Shown: piece after piece, positions 1 to 10,529 of the stretch | How positions within the stretch are numbered: position 1 is the first letter of the stretch | Layout: every line of letters starts with the position of its first letter | Assembly (NCBI GenBank): GCA_963678675.1 | Contig: OY783197.1 | Coordinates: 23,851,934-23,915,933 of the forward strand | DNA: 64,000 nucleotides | Direction: 5' to 3' | Origin: Xiphydria camelus | Lineage: Eukaryota; Arthropoda; Insecta; Hymenoptera; Xiphydriidae | Translations under genes and position numbers: made by a program | The notes under the pieces: generated by a model | Databases searched by the model: none | What the model was told of the DNA's origin: nothing | What the model saw: only the letters and a program-made list of their open reading frames with translations

Positions 1-745
1 GATTTTGACAAAAATCGAAATCTCTGGAATCTAACTCTCGACCATCCTATCTTATGTATTTTTTCGCGCTGATTACGAAAATTATAAATATATTGAGGAT
101 ATCTCAAAGGAAAACCGAAATATCGATGAATTTCCGTGAAAAAATGTAATTTTCTGGTACATCAAATCACCGATATCTTATAGTTTCTTTGAGATATCGT
201 CAATATATCTGCCATTTTCGGAATCAACGTGAAAAAATACATTGGATAGGGTGGTCGCGAGATTGATTTCAGAGATTTCAATTTTCGCGAAAAATTGAAC
301 TCTCGACCATCCTATCTTATGTATTTTTTCGCGCTGATTACGAAAATTGTAGATATATCGAGGATATCTCAAAGAAAGACCGAAATATCCATGATTTTCC
401 GCGAAAAAAAATAATTTTCTGATAAATGAAATCACCGATATCTTATACATATTCCCTTTGAGGTATCGTCAATATATCTGCCATTTTCGGAATCAGCGTG
501 AAAAAAAATACAAACTCTCGACCATTCTATCTTATGTATTTTTTCACGCTGATTTTGAAAATTATAGATATATCGAGGATATCTCAAAGAAAGACCGAAA
601 TATCCATGATTCTGCGCGAAAAAAATAATTTTCTGGTAAATGAAATCACCCCCCGATATCTTATATTTCCTTTGAGTTATCGTCAGTATATCTGCCATTC
701 TCGGTATCAGCGTGAAAAAAATACATCAAACAGGGCGGTCGAGAG
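1..745. repeat. tandem cluster of palindromic repeat units
   Basis: Three units start at about 34, 299 and 515. Each begins CTCTCGACCATCCTATCTTA, and each is itself an imperfect palindrome. The left half runs through a CGCTGATT motif to a GATATCTCAAAG core. The right half is its reverse complement (CTTTGAGATATCGTCAATAT) and ends in a GGGTGGTCG-type motif. Unit 1 spans about 34-272. Unit 2 is truncated on its right at about 511, where unit 3 starts almost at once. Related, more diverged sequence is seen at 18.2-18.75 kb. The cluster may run off the left edge. It has no coding potential that I believe; open frames across it simply mirror the palindrome. The family is unknown to me; it could be a MITE or a satellite-like repeat. 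Confidence 0.8.
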
Positions 746-887
746 TTTGATTGAAAACATTTCAGGAGAGTTAAAAATTAAAATCTCTCGTGTATTTTTT
801 GTAGGCGTATTGACCGGTAGGTACTAAAAGGTTTGAATTTCTACCGATAGATGACGTGGAATGTGTGCTCATTTACTTAAAATAGCT

Positions 888-1046
888 ACACTGAAAAAAG
901 TATTTAGCTAATCCAGCTATATTTCTGACTGCCTCAGACACGACTAGAAAAATATTGCTAGCGTAGCAAGAATTCTTGCTATTGCGAAAAAAATTATCAC
1001 TGCAATTACTATAATTTTCTAGTTGTGGCCAAATTTTTTTGAGTGT
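888..1046. mobile_element. MITE, CACTGAAAAAA family, copy 1
   Basis: This is a 159-bp element with ends ACACTGAAAAAAG and TTTTTTTGAGTGT, flanked by TA on both sides. A small internal palindrome sits around GCAAGAATTCTTGC. A second copy lies at 1712-1885. The TA flanks point to a Tc1/mariner-type non-autonomous element; that assignment is inference. Confidence 0.8.
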
Positions 1047-1711
1047 AGGAGGTTCAATTTAGGTACCAGTTCAATATAGGCAACTCTCCCCTATAGTTAG
1101 AATTACTAAAGATGTAGATAGTTAGAATAACTAGATATTTGGTTCAACTCTTACTAGTATTTTAGTTAGAATAACTAAACTTGATTAACCAGATGCATTT
1201 TATCATTTTAATAATTAAAATATTAACACAGTTTTCTAAACTTATTCCTGGAATATTCAAATTCAAGTTAACTTTAAAGCCAATTATTTCAGACCTACCA
1301 AAAATGCACTTAAACCCTTTTGCTTCCAGGCCCCTCATTTGATGAATACGTAACATAATAGGGTGCGCGAGAGAATCCATGAAAATAATTATTTCCCCGT
1401 GAGGAACAAAAGATGTTTTAATTTTATCGATGGAACATCAATTTATAGATTACGAAATGTGATTAAAAAAACAGAATATAAATCTCATGTCTGTTAAAAT
1501 ATTTATAATCGAAAAATAATATCTCTACTGTCCTAAGTACTCTACCTGGGAATCCAAGAGAACGGATATTTCTCTATAAGCTATTTAATTAGGGGATAGC
1601 ATTTTAATATTGCGTGGCGCCGAAAAGTCGAAAATAAATTATATCTTTCTTTTTTTGGGGTATTTGCAGTCGAATGAAAAGGATTGAAATTTAAATGAAA
1701 ACGTTCTACAT
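1047..1711. other. AT-rich spacer with old repeat debris
   Basis: Contains several GTTAGAATAACTAGA-like motifs (about 1085-1180) of the kind also seen near 8.5-8.7 and 17.3 kb, so it probably holds remnants of another dispersed repeat. No gene or RNA is recognisable. Confidence 0.4.
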
Positions 1712-1885
1712 GCACTGAAAAAAATATTTAGCTAATCTAGCTATATTTATTTCTGGCTGCCTCAGACATTATTTGGTGACAACTAGAAAAATATTGCTAG
1801 CGTAGCAAGAATTCTTGCTATTGCGAAGAAAATTATCACTGCAATTACTATAATTTTCTAGTTGTGGCCAAATTTTTTTGAGTGC
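1712..1885. mobile_element. MITE, CACTGAAAAAA family, copy 2
   Basis: Second copy of the element at 888-1046, in the same orientation. It carries the same GCTAGCGTAGCAAGAATTCT core, and its ends read GCACTGAAAAAAAT and ATTTTTTTGAGTGC. It has about 13 extra bases relative to copy 1 near TATTTATTTCTGGC and TTTGGTGAC. A and B copies are easily aligned by eye. Confidence 0.8.
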
Positions 1886-1889
1886 GATT

Positions 1890-3830
1890 CGTAAATCCTT
1901 CTGATGGATGATCGAGCGGAGAATACTAATCGGACGAAAGTGGAGTGCCGATACCGAACGCAATTCAGAATTGCTAGTAATGTGATTACAGTGGCGGTCG
2001 TGTTCTCCCTTGATGTAGTATCCGCCTCTCTCGTCCGCAGCACGGCGCTCGCCTTTTTCCAGTCTTTTTTTCATCCTCGCGGGATTGCATTACCCCGCGC
2101 AACAGTCATGAAACGCGACGCCCGTCCGTCTCGTATTTTCCCTCTCTTCTTCGACGTCCACCCGTGTCATGGAATAATGGTGGACGTGCTTGCGCGAGAG
2201 CAAAAAAAAACGAACGCTTTTTCTTGTCGAATCAATGTAACGAGATACGCGAGCAGACCGTAACGTCGTATTTCTCTTTAATTCCTCCCGAGAAAGTGGA
2301 TAAACTACTTCGAGGTAAATTTATCGAGTTTAAATCACCAATACTCTTCCACAATTTTACATTTCAAATTCATTTTAATCGAAATTTCAATCTCGACGTA
2401 TTTGCAACGCCGCTACACGGACGAATGCCCTTATATCTATCCACCCTCCTACCACCCCGTCCCGCTGCAGCGCCGATAATACGAAGATAACACGGATAAC
2501 GTCACCGGTCGGAACTCTCGAGGACTGCCGTTGACGTTTATGAGCGATGTACGTACCAACCCCTGTCGAGTCGTTCATCCCCCTGCCCCCTTCACCCACT
2601 TACTTCCCTCCCGCCGCGTGAAATATCTCCACACGAGGGTCCGCGCGCGCTCGAGGAACGCAGCGAGGAATATTCGGCGGAGAAAATCCGCGGCACGCAT
2701 TCGCCTATAAATCACGAGGCCAATTCGAATGCATATCGTCGTAGGTACATCGCGCGCGCGCGCGCCGTCGCCGCTCCTTTCTCGTCGTGCCAATATGGCC
2801 GACAACGACCGGGCCATTATCACTTCGCCGCTTCTTCGTCCTCTTCTCTCGCGCGCCTCCTCCTCCACCTCTTCTCTCGACGTCGTCAGGTACCTCTCTC
2901 CACCGCGACGACTCCCCGCGCTAATGTACGAATCACCGAGTGTTCCGCGACCGAGAGAGTCGTTGCGGGGGGGGGGTGAAGGGGGTTCGTCGCGAGCGAG
3001 GGTGTATTTCGGGCCGGGAGAAACGAGGGCGCGAAGGCTCTACGAATTGAAGTGGCGACGAGGGCGGCGCGACGGCGGGGGTGTCGGAGGACGACGGGAT
3101 GGGGGCGAGCGGGGGGCGGGGCGGCCATAAAACAACGGGCGCAGTCTGCTTGTTACCCAGACGCCGTAAACTCCGGGTATGAATCTGAATTATGGAATTA
3201 TATGGCGCAGTAACTCATATCCTTGGCGCGCGTAGGGTGGGCTCGGAGACCCCCTTAAATCATACGCTACACTCGTTTGCCGGGTCTCCAGGAGCGTAGC
3301 GCGCGCGCTCGCCCCGCTGGATGGCCTCGTAAAGAGAGCGGAGAGGACGCGTTGACGCATCGCGGACCTCGTAAAGGCGGCGCTCCGCGGAGTCGGGCCG
3401 CTCGCGCGCGTCCGATGTTGCCGCGGGAGAGCTTGCGCCGGACGTTAATGGCGTCCATAAAGATGTGCCGCGGCGCACTGTCCTCGGTGTATCTGGAGCG
3501 TAATTCACCGAGGGGCGAGTCTCCGCGTCGGCGTCAACCCTTGTAGAGGTGCGCGGAGGGGCACCGCTGTGGTTCGCCGAGGCATTTGTCACGGGGCTAC
3601 CGAAGTCCGTTGGGGAGATTCGCGTGTGAAGCCGGAGATAGTCGAGAGCGAGGAGACGAATGGAGAAGGAGCTCTTGCGAGGGTGGACGGATGGGGATGA
3701 CGCTGTGTGAAAGGAATCGAAAGCGTTAGCGCGAGATTGTCGGTCAATCGCGAGTCAAATTTGAGAATTCCGCGTCGGCGGCTCTTAAAGAGTCACCCTA
3801 ACTCGACACGAATTCGGTTTTAATATTAAT
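1890..3830. other. CpG-rich unique DNA, no gene found
   Basis: GC- and CpG-rich sequence with a (CG)n run at 2751-2765. Open frames of about 100-133 codons overlap on both strands (for example 2729-3130 plus, 2575-2868 minus). They are Arg/Ser/Ala-rich with no recognisable domain, so I read them as composition artefacts. I see no convincing exon, tRNA or repeat. Confidence 0.5.
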
Positions 3831-4054
3831 TTTTGTAATCGCTGATTCAAAAAATGTTGACAAGATTATTTACACCGTATTTTTTCGTTCTTCATTTTCC
3901 GTCTTATTTAAGCCGGATGGCGATATTTTGAAATGCACCTACGTCACAATCTAGTAAGACTGTTTGCCTCGCACTCGTTGCTTGGCATAAGTGCATCTCT
4001 CTGTCTTTCTGATGACGTCACGATCTTGTAGAGAGAAATGCACTTACAATGTGT

Positions 4055-4865
4055 ATTCGAGGAAGCTCAATATAGGCCAAATGCCGTAGCCTACATTCCA
4101 AGCCGTACGCTATTGATTGTCGACTTAAGGAGGCTGTAACGATTGGTTATAACAAATGACCAGTACCGGGCAATCGTTTCAGTAGAAAATCCTTGAGGCC
4201 AGATCGCCGGGCAGACGTAAATACGTAGCCACGCGGGAAATATCAAACATTAGTTAGGCTTATTGTATTCGGAAATTAATGCCCGGTTACCGCCACGAAA
4301 ATAAAACGCGTAGTAATAGTTGCCAAAAATTAGAATATGCTTAATTTTAAGGACACATATCGATAACCCGATAATTTTGTATTATTTCAACAATTAAGTA
4401 CTACGCGCGACTCAGAGAAAAGTGGATACTATAATAAAATCAACCATAATCGCAAGGTTGACTTTTCCTGGTTGCTAGCACCATATTTATGGTCTGACAG
4501 ATCATGAATGCACTCGAAATAACTTTTTTTGCGCGGTTATAGTAACAACGAGTTTATAGTCTATGATAGCCACGATAGACCATGCTGCAAGTTGACCTAG
4601 TTGCAGGAATCCTGATTTCTTGTTACTGTAACCAGAATCTCACAGGTCAAAATAACTATGGAATTATGATTGGCACCAAAATCGACCACGATTTCTAGTT
4701 AAATTATCGTTCTTTCGCCATGTTTTTACGGTTGATAGAGGGATAGGGCATAGGGATTTTCTACTGAAACGATTGCCGGGTATTGGTAAGTTGTTACCAG
4801 CATGACCGATAGCGTACGGTTTAGAGTGTACTACGGCATGTCGCCTGTGTCAAGCTTCCTCGAAT
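4055..4865. mobile_element. 811-bp element with long inverted termini
   Basis: The left arm (about 4055-4192) begins ATTCGAGGAAGCT. The right arm (about 4753-4865) ends AGCTTCCTCGAAT. The arms share the blocks CCGTACGCTAT and CGGCAATCGTTTCAGTAGAA in mirrored order. The left arm is about 25 bp longer because of an extra segment around 4120-4145. The centre is AT-rich with further weak internal inverted matches and no open frame worth calling. The sequence shows a non-autonomous inverted-repeat transposon; the superfamily is not determinable by eye. Confidence 0.7.
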
Positions 4866-5760
4866 TATAACTCAACGAATAATTATTTTTAGCACCGTTT
4901 CTCTTTTTTTCGTCACCGAATATGTATCTATACGGATTATAAATTAAATTTAAAAATATGCATATATCTTTTATACGGTAAGACCGAATTAGTCACGTCG
5001 CCCTGTTCTAAAGCTCCTCCGTGCGACCGACGCGACGCCCCTCGCGTCGCGTCGTGCCGTGAAAGCCGTCGTGTTTTCCGGCACATAAACTGCGCTTGGA
5101 ATTCGTTTCACGCCTGTATCCTGCTTTATAGCCCTACGCCGTGGTATATGCGTCGGCGCGTGTACGCGTACACACCGCGTTACACGGTTTAACCGCCGAG
5201 AAAACACGTCGCGTGTGTGGAAACGTCGTCGCGTAGCGCGGCATCCCCGCAGCCGACTACAGACGAGTTTGGACGCCTTCGCGCAGAACTACAGACCGAT
5301 CGAAGAGAGCGACGAAGCACTCCGCTATACGGGATTCGAGCGACGACGAGACTCTCTCGAAATTGCGCGGCGAAATCGCCCGTCGATCTCCCTCTTCGGC
5401 TCGCGAACGTCGTCTCTGCGCGAGACGGCGTGAGTTTAAGTGGCAGCGAGCATTTTATCCGACTTTCCTCACCCGCCCCCTCCCTCTGCTTTCGCCTCGC
5501 CGTCTCTTTATTCCGCGCCTTTCCGATTCGGCGAGTCCTGCGCTTGTCAGTTGACAGCCTAATTTCGAACTTTTATAATCCGACTCCGGCTCGAGAAGTA
5601 ATGATATTCAGAACTGGTACGCACGCGAAATTGCGGGGTGATCGATCAATTGGTCTCCGTCGGTGCGGTCTATAGGTACGTCTCCCTTCGTTGACGGGGC
5701 TCGAGATGTGGATGCTGCTTTCGTAATTATTTTACGACTGGGGTCGAGGTGCCGTTGTAT
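4866..5760. other. CpG-rich block, no gene found
   Basis: CpG density rises sharply at about 4990. The longest frame (152 codons, 5217-5675, plus) overlaps two other plus frames and has no recognisable domain. It could be a CpG-rich promoter or regulatory region, but no core promoter element is convincing. Confidence 0.4.
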
Positions 5761-5990
5761 TTTTTTTTTCAGAAGATTGGGTATACACATTAGACTGATT
5801 CAAAAGAAAGCTTTTTTAATTAATTCTCTCGGCGGGCACTTAAAACGTTAGTATTTAATGTAACTTTGAATATGTCGCCGCGGGTGCACATTCTCACTCA
5901 ATATTTAGGGGTGTCTCAATCGCTTTTTCTGATTTCCATTTGAATAACACGGTGAAATTGTTGAATTAATGATTTAGTGCTAATTCCTTC

Positions 5991-6349
5991 TACGGTAAAA
6001 AAAGTTCTCCATGAATAATATAAATATTATCAATTTAATTGAAAAGTATTTGCATCAAATCGATATTAATTCGAATTGGATGAACGTACTTTTGTATCAA
6101 AAAACAGTTTATTTGTAGTTAATAAATGTCTTTTTTTTTAATATGGCGAAATAAACATTTCATTGGATAAAGTAAAATTCGTTAACTACTACTATATTTA
6201 TTTGGCACAATTAAATCCCTCGAGGTAATCATTTGAATCAAATAAACATTATAATAATCGACATATATTTTCTTGTCCTAACGAAATATTTATTTCGTCG
6301 TATTCGAAATAACCATCATGAACTATTAATAAACTGTTTTCTCGGTGTA
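5991..6349. mobile_element. TA-flanked MITE
   Basis: An AT-rich element of about 355 bp. The left end is CGGTAAAAAAAGTT after TA, and the right end is CTGTTTTCTCGGTG before TA. Near the ends, CTCCATGAATAATA mirrors a CATCATGAACTATTAATA block. It belongs to the broad class of TA-flanked elements with A-rich CAC(T/C)GAGAAAA-like termini that dominates the AT-rich islands here. Confidence 0.6.
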
Positions 6350-6384
6350 ATCAACCAAACAATGTAAAAAATCCCTGCTCCTTT

Positions 6385-6806
6385 AGATAGAAGGGTGATC
6401 TAACCTGCATAAATTTTACTGTATTTATAATAAAAGCGGTACACATGAGGTTGTTTAGATAGTTGTACAGTACGGTACAGTAATTTTTCTTTTGAAACAT
6501 TAAATCGCGATAGTTAACACTGCAATTTACTAGTTTCTAAGGAAAAATTGTTTTTCAGCACAGTAGGAATATTCAAATACCTTCATATGTACATGGTAAA
6601 AAAGTGGTGATAATTTTTAACACCATTTCACCGGTCCGGACCTACACATATATCACATATGGTGTCATTCAGTCTAATGCCATTGTTATTTAACACCAAA
6701 AGTGGTCTATACATGTAAGTCCATACCGCAGAATTTTGTAGAGTGTACCTACTTGTTTCATTATACATACATTAAGATTTACTCTGGTATTAATCTTTCC
6801 GTGTAG
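6385..6806. mobile_element. TAAATTTTACT-family MITE, interrupted copy
   Basis: Homologous to the copies at 18730-18991 and 33695-33959. Shared landmarks are TAAATTTTACTRTATTTA at the left, ACAGTAATTTTTCTTTTGAA in the middle, and CTTTCCGTGTAG at the right. This copy carries about 125 extra bases at about 6587-6713 (rich in GGTGTTA/TAACACC motifs), absent from the other two, so it seems to have received a secondary insertion. Confidence 0.65.
6587..6713. mobile_element. small insertion nested in the 6.4-kb MITE
   Basis: About 125 bp bounded by TACATG on both sides (around 6589 and 6710). It interrupts the alignment of the TAAATTTTACT family. It contains GTGGTG/CACCA-type mirrored motifs but no clean terminal inverted repeat. 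Confidence 0.4.
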
Positions 6807-6849
6807 ATGCCGGACTAATTTCGACGACTCTCCCCTATTATAATACATA

Positions 6850-7640
6850 GGCGCACGGGTTAAAAATGAAAAAGAAAAATACTTCCCAACTAAAATACCA
6901 ATCAACACGCGATTATCACAGCCAATAGAAAAGTACGAAATAACAGATGGCACTCATCGCACGCATTTCAATGTCTTTCTCAGAAGGTCGAATGAATTTC
7001 CAAGTCAATTTCCACGCACGCTCTGCCTCTATACCAAAATATCGTTACACGCATACATACACGCGTGTGCTCTCGAGAGCGTGCCAGAGAGGCGCGGGCA
7101 GGCCGAGATCAAAGGGAAGTGCTCCTGCCTGCATTAAAATGCCCCGGGAACACGGAAATTTACGTGTATCCGTGGGGCGGCCGATTTCTGTCTTTTCTCA
7201 CCGCACCAGGGGTCGAGGGCTGACAGCCGCCGCCTATAAATCGTTCCGCGTGTTTTCCAAATTAGTGCGCGCGCGTGTTGTCGGCGCGGTAGGGGTAGAC
7301 GTAATAATTAATTCTGGCGAAGGGGGTGGGAGACCCTCTCCTCTTTCTCTCGCGCGGAGGGTAGATAGCCGCGGCGGCGGCGGTACGGGCGTCGGTGCCG
7401 AGTATACAGCGCGGGTTGCGCGGAGCCGCCACCAGTTGCTGGTTTGCTGCTCGGTGGGGCGAACCGTGCGAAGGGGGAAGGCGAGGGGGAGTCGACACGC
7501 GCGCCGCGCCGCGCTGATCGAGGAATGACTTCTCCGCGGTGTGACGAACGAGTTTCTTCGGGACTCACAGCTCCCCCTCGTAACTCGCTCCTCGAGGCTT
7601 GCCCCGTCGAGTCATAAATCGAGCGAGAAATCGTTCATTT
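6850..7640. other. CpG-rich block, no gene found
   Basis: A 193-codon frame on plus (6947-7528) overlaps two minus-strand frames of 78 and 86 codons. Composition is Arg/Gly/Ser-rich with a GGC-repeat stretch near 7368-7385. I recognise no domain and treat it as chance. A CCTATAAATC sequence near 7230 is TATA-like but unsupported. Confidence 0.4.
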
Positions 7641-8033
7641 GAATACTTATATATATGCCGCCTTGGGCGAAGGCTTTCGTATGCGAAGAAATCTCGAAAC
7701 GTTGGGTGTGAAATAGCACTCCTTTGGAGTTACACACAGGAAATATCGAGGTGGTCTTTCGTGTTACATACGGGAACACGACTTGGGTTTCTCTGAAATA
7801 CGAGCCGCTTCGATCGATGAGATCTCGGTGTCGAAAGATCGACGAATAGATACACCGAGAAAAATTACTCGGTCGAAATGACAAAATGCATTTGGTTAAA
7901 CGAGTTTTTAGTTAGTCCAACCGAAATACCACTAAGTTCGAACAAATATTGAAACTGAGGGAAATGTATAGGTCGTACAGTAATTAGTATAGCTGTGACA
8001 GCTATGTATATACGTACCTACTTAAAGGGCCGG

Positions 8034-8160
8034 TTCGACCAAGTCCCCTCAAACTTGTCACTCATTGTCAGTTGCTATATAGAGGCTACTTTGCTATTGG
8101 CTACTCCACAGCAACTGAGTGTCACTTAAATTTGAGGGGACTTGGTCCGAATCGGTCCTA
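8034..8160. mobile_element. short palindromic MITE
   Basis: About 125 bp with inverted termini: AGGGCCGGTTCGACCAAGTC on the left and GACTTGGTCCGAATCGGTCC on the right, continuing inward through CCCTCAAA/TTTGAGGG. It has no coding content. The target duplication is not clear. Confidence 0.75.
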
Positions 8161-8227
8161 AGTCTAAGCGAGGTTAACTAGACAGTATATAGGTAATATA
8201 GAAATACCAAATAGTAAAATAAGCAAT

Positions 8228-8481
8228 ACACAGAGAAAAAGAATTCGTTAGATCTACTGAAAATTACTTGCTGGGTCGTAAGTAATTATTTATTCATATT
8301 AATGAAATCTTTTAATACGTCGATTAAATATTTCTTCCTCGTAATCATGTGGAACAGTATGCAATTGCAAGGAAGAAACATTAAATTAATATGAAAAAAG
8401 ATTTTATTCACGTAAATACATAATTACTTGCGACTCCGCGATTAATTATTAATAGATCCAATTAATTCCTTTTCCCTGTGT
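8228..8481. mobile_element. ACACAGAGAAAAAG-family MITE, solo copy
   Basis: 254 bp. The left end is ACACAGAGAAAAAGAATT and the right end is the mirrored AATTCCTTTTCCCTGTGT, flanked by TA. Internal mirrored blocks are TTACTTGCTGGGTCG and TTACTTGCGACTCCGCG. A second complete copy lies at 40044-40575, where it is split by another element; removing that insertion leaves about the same length. Half copies occur near 14.05-14.15, 34.74-34.83, 34.99-35.08 and 35.70-35.80 kb. Confidence 0.85.
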
Positions 8482-8676
8482 ACGTATTGCTGAAATAAGT
8501 ATAAGTATTGCTAAAATAACTATACGTATAGCTGAAATAGAAATAAGTATTGCTAAGGTAACTAGAACTTATTCTTATGAGTATGTGTTAATAAACTACT
8601 GGCATCTCGTACAGTCTACAAAATTTATCTCAATATGTATAGTCATTCTAACTACATGTTCAGTTCTTTCTTAATG

Positions 8677-8779
8677 CATGTCTAGTTATTTTAACCAAGA
8701 GATGGTCAGTTAAACCAAACACAGATGGTGGATCCATATTTCACCAAACGGTTTGGTTATGGTCTCCGGGATTTTGGGA
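8677..8779. repeat. dispersed repeat segment, uninterrupted at TTAA
   Basis: Aligns in inverted orientation to the two flanks of the TTAA-flanked MITE at 17054-17289. On one side is TGTCTAGTTATT; on the other is AAACACAGATGG through ACCAAACGGTTTGGTTATGG. Here a single TTAA (8710-8713) joins the two halves, as expected of a pre-insertion site. The repeat itself is of unknown family. Confidence 0.7.
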
Positions 8780-9137
8780 TAAGCTTTCCAGCCGCAGAAT
8801 TCACACAACGCTGGATGTTTTCGCCAATCGTCGAGAATCCCTCGCGGCGAGGACTCGTACATAGAGAGAACCGTCGTTAAAATTCGCCTCTCGCGGCCCT
8901 TTACACGTGTACCACTATCGCGGCGGAACCATAGCGATGGCTTTACGAGCGCGGGAAAAAATCTCGCGGACGTGCCTTTCAAAATAAACCCCGCGCCACG
9001 GTAAATACGGGCCGGATCGTGTTAACGCAATAATGTCCGCGTATGCGCTGGTAAACAAATAAATGCACATCCGTCCGTACTTTACGAGCGCATTAATGCG
9101 GCTCGGCGATCGCGCGGAGAGGACGTCGCGCGCAGCG

Positions 9138-9179
<42 letters not shown>

Positions 9180-9673
9180 CGAGAGACCCGGATTATATAC
9201 CGGGCTGGGAAACACGTGACGATAATATTTTTCGACATGGATTTAAGAAGTTCGGCCAGCCGCGGGAGGACGCCTCGCCTCTTAATTAAAATATACAACT
9301 GTTTACTTAACAAATGGCCGCGGTGTAAACCTGTCAGCCCCGCGAGTATAAAGTAGCTCCCGTTCCAGAGATGCGCGCACAGAGAGCAGGATGCTAGCGA
9401 GTCGCAGCTGTTACGCTCGATCATTCTCCTCTCGCCCTCTCGCGCCATCTCCGGCAGCTTCGAGATATTTACAAGGACCGGGTCGAAAGCCGGATCGAGA
9501 TAACGCGGACGTCGTCGGCGGAGCCGTGCGACCGCGTGACGCGGGCATCGATTATTCCACGGGAAATATTTCGTTCGCCGCGTGTCTGTTCGGTCATCTG
9601 GAGAGAGCTTTTTGACGGAGATGAAATTCGAGGGGAAGGGGGGGGGGACCTCTATATTTATATCTATCGTCAA
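8780..9673. other. CpG-rich block holding the longest open frame
   Basis: A 252-codon frame runs on minus (8915-9673), the longest in the window. Its middle is an Arg-Glu run translated from the (CT)n microsatellite at 9141-9176. Plus-strand frames overlap it (9063-9356, 9391-9615). I recognise no domain, signal peptide or membrane segment. I consider it most likely a chance frame in stop-poor CpG-rich DNA. A real exon cannot be excluded without transcript data. Confidence 0.35.
9141..9176. repeat. (TC)n microsatellite
   Basis: Uninterrupted TC dinucleotide run of about 18 units inside a CpG-rich block. Confidence 0.95.
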
Positions 9674-9821
9674 GCTTCTTATTTCCTTGAATTTACGGTT
9701 TGATTCGATTGGTTTTCACTGAGAGATTTTGGGGAATCTTATAAAAATGTATTAAAGAAGAATATATATCGAGGTGAAGCTTACTCTATAATTAGAAAAA
9801 AATTTAGTAGAATTGAATAGT

Positions 9822-10295
9822 CCTCCGTGGTCGTACATGGGTTGAATGAACTCGACCGATTTTTAGATAATAGCCACATTAACAACATCCATCAAATTTA
9901 GATCGAGAAATTATGGAACATTCTTCGAAGATTGTAGACTATCAAATCGCAGTGTTTATATAAGAAATGAAATGATGGTATATTCAAAAACGATTGTAAA
10001 TATGATATAAATATACTAAAAGTGTCTTGACTTCTTTATTTTTTAAATTTTCTTAATAAAGTCTGCGGGATGATTCTCATAAGATATGATACTCTTTGAA
10101 ATGATAAATAGTTCTACAGAGCACGTTTCAAAAATGATTTTTTCTGAAGTCCGAAGAATATTCGTAGTATGAGTTTTAAGAAGACGCTATTTATTCCGAA
10201 ATTCGATGAGGGTTCAGATATGATTGTAAAAAAAGAAGTACAGTCAGCTTCAAATTTCAAGCCTCGGTCAAGAGAACCCTTGCTGACCACGGAGG
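9822..10295. mobile_element. 474-bp element with CCTCCGTGGTC termini
   Basis: Perfect 11-bp terminal inverted repeats CCTCCGTGGTC and GACCACGGAGG. The match continues imperfectly inward for about 35 bp (GAACTCGACC against GGTCAAGAGAACCC). The element appears to sit inside another MITE: an AAAAATTTAGTAGAAT block just left of it (about 9797) is mirrored at about 10505-10520. There is no coding potential, and the superfamily is unknown. Confidence 0.7.
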
Positions 10296-10526
10296 GTTAA
10301 CTAAACGTTTATTTGTATATTAATGTTACAACGTGTAACTAAAAATTTGATTGGCTCGAGTAATATTTATCTGTCCCCGAGAAATATTGGCCACAATAAA
10401 ATACATCAACTCGAGCCAATAAAACATTTTGTTGAAGCAAATAAATATCACTCGAACTAATTAAATATTTAGTCAGTAACACACAAATAACCGTTCAGTA
10501 GATTCTACTAAATTTTTCCCTCGGCG
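10296..10526. mobile_element. right part of an interrupted MITE
   Basis: AT-rich sequence ending TACTAAATTTTTCCCTCGGC. It pairs with the AAATTTAGTAGAAT block left of the element at 9822, which suggests one older MITE (about 9785-10526) split by that insertion. A mirrored TTGGCTCGAG/CTCGAGCCAA pair lies at about 10352 and 10410. Confidence 0.5.
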
Positions 10527-10529
10527 TAA

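Noticed and set aside
6947..7528. 193-codon plus frame in CpG-rich DNA
   Set aside because: Overlapping minus frames, low-complexity Gly/Arg composition and no recognisable domain; consistent with chance.
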